Source: an uncultured Actinomycetes bacterium
GTDB taxonomy: Bacteria > Actinomycetota > Thermoleophilia > Miltoncostaeales > Miltoncostaeaceae
Assembly (NCBI GenBank): GCA_937862675.1
Contig: CALMEC010000453.1
Location: forward strand, 1-6,736
Length of the DNA: 6,736 nt
Direction of reading: 5' to 3'
This document shows, in pieces, positions 1 to 4,874 of this stretch. The notes under the pieces are model-generated. The model searched no databases. It saw only the letters and a list, made by a program, of their open reading frames with translations, and was not told where the DNA came from. Every line of letters starts with the position of its first letter. Positions within the stretch are counted from its first letter, which is position 1. A program made the position numbers and the translations under genes.

Positions 1-272
1 AAGACGAAGGCGAAGTGATCCTCGCCGTTCGGCCCGAACCCGGGCCAGCTGATCGTCCCGCGAAGCTGCGGATCGGTGACCTGGAGCCCGGTCTCCTCAC
101 GGATCTCGCGTCGGATGCACGTCACCGGGTCCTCGTCGCGCTCGATGTGGCCGCCGATGCCGTTGTACTTGCCGTGCTGCATGTCGGTCTGACGCGCGAT
201 GCGATGACAGAGGAGCACCGACCCGTCGCGGACGATGTAGGCCAGCGTGGTCATGATCGGGGTGAGGCGCAT
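1..272 (-). CDS. Nudix hydrolase (MutT-like), 3' end outside window
   Basis: The first 90 residues of a Nudix-family pyrophosphohydrolase can be read, beginning MRLTPIMTTLAYIV; the C-terminus lies beyond base 1. Residues 41-63 form a complete Nudix box, G-x5-E-x7-REUxEExGU: G41, E47, then R55 E56 I57 R58 E59 E60 T61 G62 L63. These glutamates coordinate the divalent metal in the family. The lead-in (VLLCHR, then HGKYNGIGGHIE) resembles 8-oxo-dGTP diphosphatase-like Nudix proteins, which remove oxidised nucleotides from the pool, but the substrate cannot be fixed from the visible part. The start is 8 bases after the stop codon of the FAD oxidoreductase gene on the same strand, which suggests one transcript and translational coupling; only a weak purine stretch (GCGAG) precedes the ATG. 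A second in-frame ATG at 254 is possible but would trim the first beta-strand region. The family call is firm; the specific reaction is not. Confidence 0.9.
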   Translation of the reverse strand, partial: MRLTPIMTTLAYIVRDGSVLLCHRIARQTDMQHGKYNGIGGHIERDEDPVTCIRREIREETGLQVTDPQLRGTISWPGFGPNGEDHFAFV

Positions 273-280
273 CTCGCGGC

Positions 281-1315
281 TCAGGCGGCCGGCCCGCCGG
301 CGGACGGTGGCCAGGTCTCCTCCGGCCGGGGCTCTCCGCCGCGCACCACGCGCACCGCCTGGCTCCCCATCGCCAGATACGGGGCCACCGCGGGACGTCG
401 CCAGTGCTCCCATTCGCGACAGACGGCGTCGGCGTCGTCCGGGTTGTTGGCGACGGCGATCGCGAGGGCCTGGGCGTCCCCCATGCCCAGTCCGGACCCG
501 ATGCCCGCCTCCGGGTTGAACGCGTGCAGGGCCTCGCCGATCAGCGCGACCCCCGGTCGCCACCAGACGTCACAGCGCACGCCCTGGCCGGAACGGTAGA
601 ACCAGTCGTCCGGCGAGGCCGCCTCCAGCGCCTCGGCGGCCGCCGGGAGCATCCTCGCGAAGCTTCGCCGATATGCATCGAAGCCCGGTGCGAGCGCCTC
701 GTCCGCGCCGCCCTCGGGGTGCGGGATCTGCCAGCTTCCGGCGGTACCCCCGGGCCAGGTGAGCAGGGTGACCTGGCGTCCGTCGGGCAGGAAGTGGATC
801 GCGAACGCCTCCTTCGCCCGGACCGGGCTGCGCCACGACATGGCGCCCGTGTCGAACGGATACACCTCTGCCGGGAAGCCCGCCATGGTCCTCACCGGTG
901 AAAGCGTCCCGTCCGCGCCCACCACCAGGTCGGACTCCATCTCGATCGTCCCGGCGGTCCCGTCCACGCGGACACCGACGACCCGGTCGCCGTCGGTTCT
1001 GAGGCCGCTCACCGTCGACCCGTACCGGACGTCGATGTCCTCGCGCAGACGCTCCAGTAGGTACTCCCGTCCGATGCCGTATGCGACGGGGTCGTCCCCC
1101 TGGAACGGGGGGACCGGGTCCCCGTCGCGGCGCACGTGATCCATGATCCCCAGGTCGGACAGCGGTTCGTACGCCTGGAAGGGCAGCATGATCGGGCCCG
1201 GGACGACGGTGCCGGCCGGGCTGCGTTCGAGGACGACCGGTGCGACTCCGCGTCGCGCGAGCCCGCCGGCGAGGACGAGCCCGGCCATTCCGCCGCCGAC
1301 GATGATCACGCGCAT
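281..1315 (-). CDS. FAD-dependent oxidoreductase / monooxygenase-like protein
   Basis: This 344-residue cytoplasmic flavoprotein resembles the aromatic-ring hydroxylase (PHBH/UbiH-like) group. Residues 3-13 carry the dinucleotide-binding signature VIIVGGGMAGL (GxGxxG at 7-12), and E30 ends the second beta-strand where the FAD ribose is normally bound. A DG motif is present at 131-136 (VVGADG). The third FAD motif at about 255-281 reads GVALIGEALHAFNPEAG, so the usual GD aspartate is a glutamate (E261), while H264 and P268 are kept. No membrane segment is seen. The length is somewhat below the usual 370-400 residues. The start is supported by GGAGGG ending 8 bases upstream. In the family such enzymes use FAD and NAD(P)H to insert oxygen into aromatic or other substrates; no substrate can be inferred here. 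The gene is followed after 8 bases by the Nudix gene and preceded by the lipoprotein gene. The fold is clear; the reaction is an inference. Confidence 0.88.
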   Translation of the reverse strand: MRVIIVGGGMAGLVLAGGLARRGVAPVVLERSPAGTVVPGPIMLPFQAYEPLSDLGIMDHVRRDGDPVPPFQGDDPVAYGIGREYLLERLREDIDVRYGSTVSGLRTDGDRVVGVRVDGTAGTIEMESDLVVGADGTLSPVRTMAGFPAEVYPFDTGAMSWRSPVRAKEAFAIHFLPDGRQVTLLTWPGGTAGSWQIPHPEGGADEALAPGFDAYRRSFARMLPAAAEALEAASPDDWFYRSGQGVRCDVWWRPGVALIGEALHAFNPEAGIGSGLGMGDAQALAIAVANNPDDADAVCREWEHWRRPAVAPYLAMGSQAVRVVRGGEPRPEETWPPSAGGPAA

Positions 1316-1323
1316 GGAGAGGG

Positions 1324-1329
1324 CCCTCC
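1324..1329 (-). promoter_or_regulatory. Ribosome binding site of the FAD oxidoreductase
   Basis: On the minus strand GGAGGG stands 8 bases before the ATG at 1315. It supports this start for the flavoprotein and suggests strong initiation. Confidence 0.7.
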
Positions 1330-1396
1330 GGTCTCGTGGGATGACACGCCGTGAATCGTCTCACGCGCGATACGGTCGCGGCCGTTCCCCCCGCCG

Positions 1397-1412
1397 CATC
1401 CGTGGGCGGATG
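1397..1412 (-). terminator. Hairpin after the lipoprotein gene
   Basis: A perfect 6-bp stem CATCCG/CGGATG with a 4-base loop begins 18 bases beyond the lipoprotein stop codon. No U-tract follows on the minus strand, only a G-rich run. It could be a weak or U-less terminator, or it may only stabilise the 3' end of the mRNA. The stem is short and could arise by chance in such GC-rich DNA. Confidence 0.3.
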
Positions 1413-1430
1413 TCCGTTCCGCGCGCGATG

Positions 1431-2096
1431 TCAGCCGTCGATCAGGCGGTATCCGTCCCCGTCGATGAAGAAGGCCGTCTCCGTTGCGCGATCGATGCAG
1501 ACCACGCCGCCGCCCTCGGTCGTCACGCACTCGCGGTCGCCACTGGGCGAGCTCACCACGTCGCCGGTCTCGGCGCGCGGCGCCGGGGCGCCGCTGCGGA
1601 TGGTGTCGGAGTTGCAGATCGCTTCGGGCCGGCCGTCCTCACCGAACTGCACGCGTCCGACGTCCTTCGGTCCGTCCGGAAACGCGCATTCGCCCGCCGG
1701 CGGCGGGAAGCGCGTTCCGGACGTCTCGCAGGCGGTGACGTCCGGCGTGTCTCCCACCACGCAGTAGATGTCCGATCCGCTGGAGCTGAACGTGTCCGTG
1801 CCGTCCAAGCTCGTGCCGTCGTCCACGAGGCTCACGGCATCCGCGTAGGTCGCGGGCGGAACAGAGACGGTCGAGGTCGTGTCGGTGAACGTCGTGTCGG
1901 TGGTGTCCGTGAACGTCGTGTCCACCTCTGCCGTCATGACGTCGGTGCCCTGACCCGTGCCGGTCGAGGTGGGGAGCGAGTCGGTGGCTCCACAACCGGC
2001 GAGAAGGGCGATCACGGCCATCACCGCACCCACGGAGAGCGATCGACGGGCACGTGGTGCGCGGCTCCGGTTACGCGTGTCGGCGGCTCGTCTCAT
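1431..2096 (-). CDS. Secreted lipoprotein with six-cysteine C-terminal domain
   Basis: This 221-residue protein has an arginine-rich N-terminus, a hydrophobic segment at about 20-34 and a lipobox LLAGC with Cys35, so it should be exported, lipidated and anchored on the outer face of the cell membrane. A flexible Thr/Asp/Ser-rich linker (about 36-80) contains the 8-residue unit DTTFTDTT twice in tandem (59-66 and 67-74). The C-terminal domain (about 100-221) has six further cysteines at 112, 123, 137, 161, 190 and 200. It contains a segment reading SSSGSDIYC, a later SPSGDREC and GGGVVC, and an ending with FFIDGDGYRLI. This spacing resembles a widespread actinomycete family of secreted proteins with SPSxxIxC and GVxC motifs, probably held by three disulfides; its function is unknown. 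The start is supported by GAGGA 7 bases upstream. Localisation is firm; no activity can be assigned. Confidence 0.87.
   Translation of the reverse strand: MRRAADTRNRSRAPRARRSLSVGAVMAVIALLAGCGATDSLPTSTGTGQGTDVMTAEVDTTFTDTTDTTFTDTTSTVSVPPATYADAVSLVDDGTSLDGTDTFSSSGSDIYCVVGDTPDVTACETSGTRFPPPAGECAFPDGPKDVGRVQFGEDGRPEAICNSDTIRSGAPAPRAETGDVVSSPSGDRECVTTEGGGVVCIDRATETAFFIDGDGYRLIDG
1875..1922 (-). repeat. In-frame 24-bp tandem duplication in the lipoprotein linker
   Basis: Two adjacent 24-base units (1899-1922 and 1875-1898) match at 22 of 24 positions and encode the identical octapeptide DTTFTDTT twice. Both mismatches are silent. The repeat lengthens the linker between the lipid anchor and the cysteine-rich domain. 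Confidence 0.85.
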
Positions 2097-2103
2097 CGGT
2101 TCG

Positions 2104-2108
2104 TCCTC
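2104..2108 (-). promoter_or_regulatory. Ribosome binding site of the lipoprotein gene
   Basis: GAGGA on the minus strand, 7 bases before the ATG at 2096, supports this start. Confidence 0.6.
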
Positions 2109-2180
2109 GCGTCGGTTGTCCGTGCGGACCCTACGACGCGCGACGATCTCGTGGTGGGGCGCTCGATGAAGAAGCGGTCA

Positions 2181-2209
2181 CGATCACCGGACGGCTTGAT
2201 CCGATCACC
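2181..2209. repeat. Pair of 8-bp direct repeats upstream of the lipoprotein gene
   Basis: CGATCACC occurs at 2181-2188 and again at 2202-2209, spaced 21 bases start to start, which is two turns of B-DNA. The right copy leads into the short palindrome TCACC-T-GGTGA (2205-2215). The pair lies in the 153-base gap between the GS-like gene and the lipoprotein start, roughly 85-115 bases before the ATG, a place suited to a regulator. It could also be chance; no clear promoter hexamers accompany it. Confidence 0.35.
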
Positions 2210-2249
2210 TGGTGACGCATCCGCCGAGCCGCGGGGCGACGACGCGTAC

Positions 2250-3545
2250 TCAGCCGGCCGGTCGGCCCTCGTCCACCGCCCCGACACGTGGCGCGGCGTC
2301 CGCGGTGCGGAACCAGTCCGTCTGCAGGCGTGAGGCATAGGCGGCCACCGCGTCGCGGCCCAGGATCGCTATGAGGGCGGTGTCCTCACTGGCGGCATCG
2401 ACAGCATCGGCCAGGGACGCCGGCGGTGCGGTCACGGGGGACGGAACCGGGCGATCGGGGTCCAGGCCGAGGCTGACAGCGGCGAGGAGGGCGGCGACCG
2501 CCCAGTGCGGTTCGGCGTCGGCGGCCACTCGGAGCCCGATGCGCGCCGCCGCGGGCCACTCGTGGAGCGGCACGTCGTCGACCGAGGAGGGGTCGGCCTC
2601 CCAGGTCACCGGATCGATTCCATGGGCGGATTCGCCGTCGCGGGCGTACGACGCACGCGACGGGGCGCCGAAGAGCGTGAGCGCGGGGAGGTGCGCGCGG
2701 ACGCTGTCGGCCACGCGCTGTGCGACGCCGGCGGCTGCATGCGCGCCCCAGCCGAACACCGGCTGATCGTCGCTCCAGACGGCCACCTGCAGATGCATCG
2801 TGGCGGGAGGCAGCGTCTCCGCGTCCGCCGGCGGCACGAGCGTGACGGCGGTGCCCGTCCGCCGGCCCAGCTCGCCCAGTGCGTAGACCAGCCGGAAGAC
2901 GTCGTCGGCGGCCTCGACGGGCGACGCGTCCGCCAGGGTGATCGCGAACTGGCCGGGCCCGTCGGCTGTCGCGGCTCCGGCGACCGGCACGAAGCCGGTG
3001 AGCCCGGAGGTCAGCGGCTCCAGCAGCGAGGTGAGCCGGTTGGCCTCGACCAGCGAGTCGCGGCGTCCCTCCCCGGGAAGGGGCCGACCGTGCTCGTCGA
3101 GGACGTAGCCCTCCAGGGTCACGCGGATGGATGCGGACAGTCCCCGGGCACGGAGCCCGTCGACCACACGGTGCAGGACACTGCGCGGCGCGGTCGGCAC
3201 GATCTCGCGGTCCCGGTCCACGATGTCCGCGATGACGTGACCCGTGGCCTCGCGCCAGGGGAGACGACGGAACGTGACGCTGTCGGGGACGGCGAGGGCG
3301 GACGCCTCCGTGGGGGTGGCGGCGTCCGATCGGGTGAACGTGCCGTCCTCCAGTTTCACACCGGCGTCGAGGACGCGGCCGGAGAACGCGTTCGCCGGCA
3401 GGCGGCGTCCACGCGCGTGTCCCCGGTGATCGGGCCAGGAGATCTCGATCTCGCGGAGATCGGATCGACGGATGGCCTGCTCCAGCATGGAGCGTGAATT
3501 GATGCGGGTGATGCTGCGGCGGGTACGGGAGTCGTTCGGGCTCAT
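2250..3545 (-). CDS. Glutamine-synthetase-fold protein lacking several conserved metal ligands
   Basis: From the ATG at 3545 this gives 431 residues, close to the usual 440-460 of type I glutamine synthetases, so it is not a fragment. Family landmarks appear in order: the N-terminal WPDHRGHARGRRLP (37-50), RVTLEGY (141-147) where ExE normally stands, GPGQFAI (196-202) in place of GQxE, TMHLQVAVW (249-257) with His251, PSRASYAR (295-302) matching NSYKR, ARIGLR (334-339) in place of RxExR, and the helix EPHWAVAALLAAVSLGLD (345-362). By motif alignment the first Glu of ExE is Thr143, the GQxE Glu is Ala201 and the RxExR Glu is Gly337; Glu145, His251 and Arg339 are kept. In the family these glutamates bind the two catalytic metals, so ATP-dependent gamma-glutamyl ligation looks doubtful. 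Its neighbour is a gamma-glutamyl hydrolase, recalling PuuA/PuuD or GlnA3/GlnA4 amine pathways. The reading frame is also open up to an ATG at 3623, but those 26 extra residues cover hairpins and are probably not translated. Fold sure; activity unknown. Confidence 0.85.
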   Translation of the reverse strand: MSPNDSRTRRSITRINSRSMLEQAIRRSDLREIEISWPDHRGHARGRRLPANAFSGRVLDAGVKLEDGTFTRSDAATPTEASALAVPDSVTFRRLPWREATGHVIADIVDRDREIVPTAPRSVLHRVVDGLRARGLSASIRVTLEGYVLDEHGRPLPGEGRRDSLVEANRLTSLLEPLTSGLTGFVPVAGAATADGPGQFAITLADASPVEAADDVFRLVYALGELGRRTGTAVTLVPPADAETLPPATMHLQVAVWSDDQPVFGWGAHAAAGVAQRVADSVRAHLPALTLFGAPSRASYARDGESAHGIDPVTWEADPSSVDDVPLHEWPAAARIGLRVAADAEPHWAVAALLAAVSLGLDPDRPVPSPVTAPPASLADAVDAASEDTALIAILGRDAVAAYASRLQTDWFRTADAAPRVGAVDEGRPAG

Positions 3546-3547
3546 TG

Positions 3548-3555
3548 CTCTTCTC
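3548..3555 (-). promoter_or_regulatory. Purine-rich ribosome binding site favouring the 3545 start
   Basis: GAGAAGAG lies just before the ATG at 3545 on the minus strand, with GAGAAG ending 4 bases upstream. No comparable signal precedes the alternative ATG at 3488, and the ATG at 3623 sits inside a palindromic region. Confidence 0.5.
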
Positions 3556-3580
3556 GGGGTCGACGGTGCGGATGCGCGTC

Positions 3581-3600
3581 GAGGGGCCACACGGCCCCTC
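3581..3600 (-). terminator. Strong hairpin in the gap before the GS-like gene
   Basis: A perfect 8-bp GC-rich stem GAGGGGCC/GGCCCCTC with a 4-base loop lies 35 bases upstream of the GS-like ATG. No U-tract follows. It could be a U-less terminator or attenuator for transcription coming from the amidotransferase gene, or a leader structure controlling the GS-like gene. Confidence 0.45.
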
Positions 3601-3602
3601 AG

Positions 3603-3627
3603 ATGATCATGTCGATATGACATCGAC
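3603..3627. promoter_or_regulatory. Cluster of overlapping small palindromes, possible operator
   Basis: Three symmetric elements overlap: ATGATCAT (3603-3610), ATGTC-n5-GACAT (3609-3623) and GTCGAT-n5-ATCGAC (3611-3627). The block is AT-richer than its surroundings and lies between two GC hairpins in the gap upstream of the GS-like gene. A repressor or activator site is an inference; no known consensus was recognised. Confidence 0.35.
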
Positions 3628-3642
3628 GACGGTGCCCGCCGG

Positions 3643-3660
3643 TGGTGCCGACGGGCACCA
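3643..3660 (-). terminator. Hairpin after the amidotransferase gene
   Basis: On the minus strand TGGTGCC-CGTC-GGCACCA forms a perfect 7-bp stem with a 4-base loop, 18 bases beyond the amidotransferase stop codon. There is no U-tract. Its place suggests termination or 3'-end processing between this gene and the GS-like gene, so the two may be only partly co-transcribed. Confidence 0.45.
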
Positions 3661-3678
3661 CGTTCCGCATTCGTCGTG

Positions 3679-4569
3679 TCATCGCGCGCCTGCCCTCGGG
3701 GCGCGTTCTCGTGCCGCGGTCACCAGTCCACGGATCGGCGTGCACTCGGCCTCCACCTCGGGATGCCACTGGACGGCGACGGCGAACGACCGATCGGTCA
3801 GCTCGATCGCCTCGGGCAGGTCGTCCAGCGTGCATCGGCCCGTCACCTGGACTCCGGTGCCCACGGTGTCGACGCCCTGGTGGTGGTGGGACGCACGCTC
3901 GATCGTCGAGGCCCCCTCCATCACGGCGATCCGCGATCCCGAGGCGATGGTCACCGGATGATGATTGCCGGCGAAGGTCCCGACCCGCCGCCGGTGGTGA
4001 TCGTGTCCCAGCGTGTCCGGCAGGTGCTGGTGCAGCGTCCCGCCGCTCGCGATGTTGAGCAGCTGGAACCCGCGGCAGATGCCGAGGATGGGGATGTCGC
4101 GCTCCAGTGCGCGCCGCATGACGGCCAGCTCGACGCGGTCGCGGACGGGGTCCACGGGCTCCAAGTGGGTGGACGGCACGTGACCGTACGCGTCGGGGTG
4201 GATGTCGGCGCCGCCGGCGAAGAGCACGCCGTCGGCGATGTCGAGGATCTCGTCCGGGTGGCGCTGCAGGGCCTCATCGGGCGGTACGAGGACGGGCAGC
4301 CCGCCCGCCGCACGGACCGAACGCACGTAGTCCATGGGGAGGATGGCGGCGTGGCCGTCCCATCCGGCTCCCCATTGCGCCTGCTCGACGCCGATCGTGA
4401 CGGCGATCACCGGACGCCGGCCGGCGCCCGGTGACGGCGGGGACGCAACGGGCGGGGGCGACGGCGGGGAGGCGGTTCCGCCGTGGCCGTCCGGCGTCGC
4501 GTGACGGCGGACGGCGTGCGGACGATCCTTCGTGTGCGCCGAAGGAATGCAATAGTCGGTAATTACCAT
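3679..4569 (-). CDS. Class I glutamine amidotransferase-like gamma-glutamyl hydrolase (peptidase C26, PuuD-like)
   Basis: This 296-residue protein has the glutamine amidotransferase fold and should act in the cytoplasm as a Cys hydrolase on gamma-glutamyl amides such as gamma-glutamyl-GABA. The nucleophile elbow GICRGFQLLN carries Cys165, and QWHPE carries His269 and Glu271, completing the triad. Further family marks are RPVIAVTIGVE (52-62), YVRSVRAAGGLPVLVPP (81-97), FAGGADIHPDAYG (117-129), DPVRDRVELAVMRRAL (140-155), the GGTLHQ stretch and SHHHQGVD (227-234). The first 50 residues are not part of the domain: a short AT-rich start, then a Pro/Ser-rich stretch. The only other in-frame start is the GTG at 4410, directly at the domain edge but without a ribosome binding site. 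The ATG at 4569 lies 12 bases past a good -10 box, so a nearly leaderless mRNA would use it. The GS-like gene follows after 133 bases, pointing to amine or polyamine degradation. The domain is certain; the substrate and start are not. Confidence 0.88.
   Translation of the reverse strand: MVITDYCIPSAHTKDRPHAVRRHATPDGHGGTASPPSPPPVASPPSPGAGRRPVIAVTIGVEQAQWGAGWDGHAAILPMDYVRSVRAAGGLPVLVPPDEALQRHPDEILDIADGVLFAGGADIHPDAYGHVPSTHLEPVDPVRDRVELAVMRRALERDIPILGICRGFQLLNIASGGTLHQHLPDTLGHDHHRRRVGTFAGNHHPVTIASGSRIAVMEGASTIERASHHHQGVDTVGTGVQVTGRCTLDDLPEAIELTDRSFAVAVQWHPEVEAECTPIRGLVTAARERAPRAGAR
4433..4470 (-). repeat. In-frame direct repeat coding a Pro/Ser-rich N-terminal stretch
   Basis: GACGGCGGGGA occurs at 4433-4443 and 4460-4470, 27 bases (nine codons) apart. 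On the minus strand it encodes the repeated ASPPSP of the amidotransferase's N-terminal extension. It may be a linker, or untranslated if the GTG at 4410 is the start. Confidence 0.5.
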
Positions 4570-4588
4570 TGTGTTTCACATATTTAAC
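4551..4588 (-). promoter_or_regulatory. GlnR-box-like site overlapping the amidotransferase promoter
   Basis: Reading the minus strand from 4588: GTTAA, six bases, GAAAC (4577-4573), six bases, GTAAT (4566-4562), six bases, CTATT. Actinomycete GlnR boxes follow GTnAC-n6-GAAAC-n6, repeated. The GAAAC half is exact and both GT half-sites match except at the last position; the fourth element is poor. A 10-bp palindrome GGTAATTACC (4558-4567) overlaps it. The site covers the -10 box and start codon, so binding would repress. Nitrogen control suits a gamma-glutamyl pathway, but GlnR in this organism is assumed, and an unrelated regulator could use the palindrome. Confidence 0.4.
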
Positions 4589-4608
4589 GATGGGGCGGCG
4601 CCTGTCAA
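4581..4608 (-). promoter_or_regulatory. SigA-type promoter of the amidotransferase gene
   Basis: On the minus strand a perfect -35 TTGACA (4608-4603) is followed after 16 bases by TAAATA (4586-4581) as -10. Transcription should begin around 4572-4575, leaving only 3-6 bases before the ATG at 4569. That arrangement suits the leaderless or near-leaderless mRNAs common in actinomycetes and explains the lack of a ribosome binding site. Confidence 0.6.
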
Positions 4609-4680
4609 GGCCGCCACCGGTTTCGGTTCCCTCCCCGGCGGCCGGGACCGAACGACTGCGGACCGCGCGGGGCGGTCCCG

Positions 4681-4716
4681 CGGATGCCGCGGCAACCTGC
4701 CCCGTGTCGGCATCCG
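4681..4716. repeat. 9-bp inverted repeat with 18-base loop
   Basis: CGGATGCCG (4681-4689) and CGGCATCCG (4708-4716) are perfect reverse complements. The pair lies about 75-110 bases upstream of the -35 box of the amidotransferase promoter. It may be a distal operator or an RNA hairpin of the carbonic anhydrase 3' end; nothing decides between these. Confidence 0.4.
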
Positions 4717-4803
4717 TCGGATGCGGTGCGGCCGGGGGCGGGCGCCGCGCCGCGACGGGGTCTGCGTGTGGCGTGCCCCGTGGCGGAAATGGGCGACGCC
4801 CCG

Positions 4804-4831
4804 GTCGAGATGCCCGCGGGGCGGGCTCGAC
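4804..4831 (-). terminator. Hairpin downstream of the carbonic anhydrase gene
   Basis: The core GCCCGC-n3-GCGGGC (4812-4826) is a perfect 6-bp GC stem, extended by GTCGA/TCGAC outside a small bulge. It lies about 44-71 bases beyond the carbonic anhydrase stop codon and has no U-tract. It is a candidate end point for the peroxiredoxin-carbonic anhydrase transcript. Confidence 0.4.
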
Positions 4832-4874
4832 CGAGGCGTCGAGTGGTGCGGCGACATGCCGCGCGATGCCGGTG

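Larger units (their letters stand above)
4570..4874. other. Intergenic region between carbonic anhydrase and amidotransferase genes
   Basis: This 305-base stretch holds no convincing gene. Its left end has the AT-rich promoter for the amidotransferase gene. The remainder, about 4610-4874, is very GC-rich and contains one strong hairpin after the carbonic anhydrase gene and one 9-bp inverted repeat. Frames that stay open across it on either strand are rich in Arg, Pro and Gly, carry no recognisable motif and look like GC-driven shadows. Confidence 0.7.

Noticed and set aside
1143..2333. Plus-strand open frame of 396 codons
   Set aside because: It is antisense to the flavoprotein start and the lipoprotein gene, Arg-rich, and without domains or a ribosome binding site.
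2505..3497. Plus-strand open frame of 330 codons
   Set aside because: It is antisense to the clear GS-like coding frame and has typical shadow composition.
3546..3623. 26-residue N-terminal extension of the GS-like protein from the ATG at 3623
   Set aside because: It covers a perfect hairpin and palindromes, lacks GS similarity, and a purine-rich site precedes the ATG at 3545.
4675..4735. Possible SAM-type riboswitch because of GGCAACCTG within an inverted repeat on the plus strand
   Set aside because: The other conserved stems are missing and no plus-strand gene follows; the match is too short to support a riboswitch.
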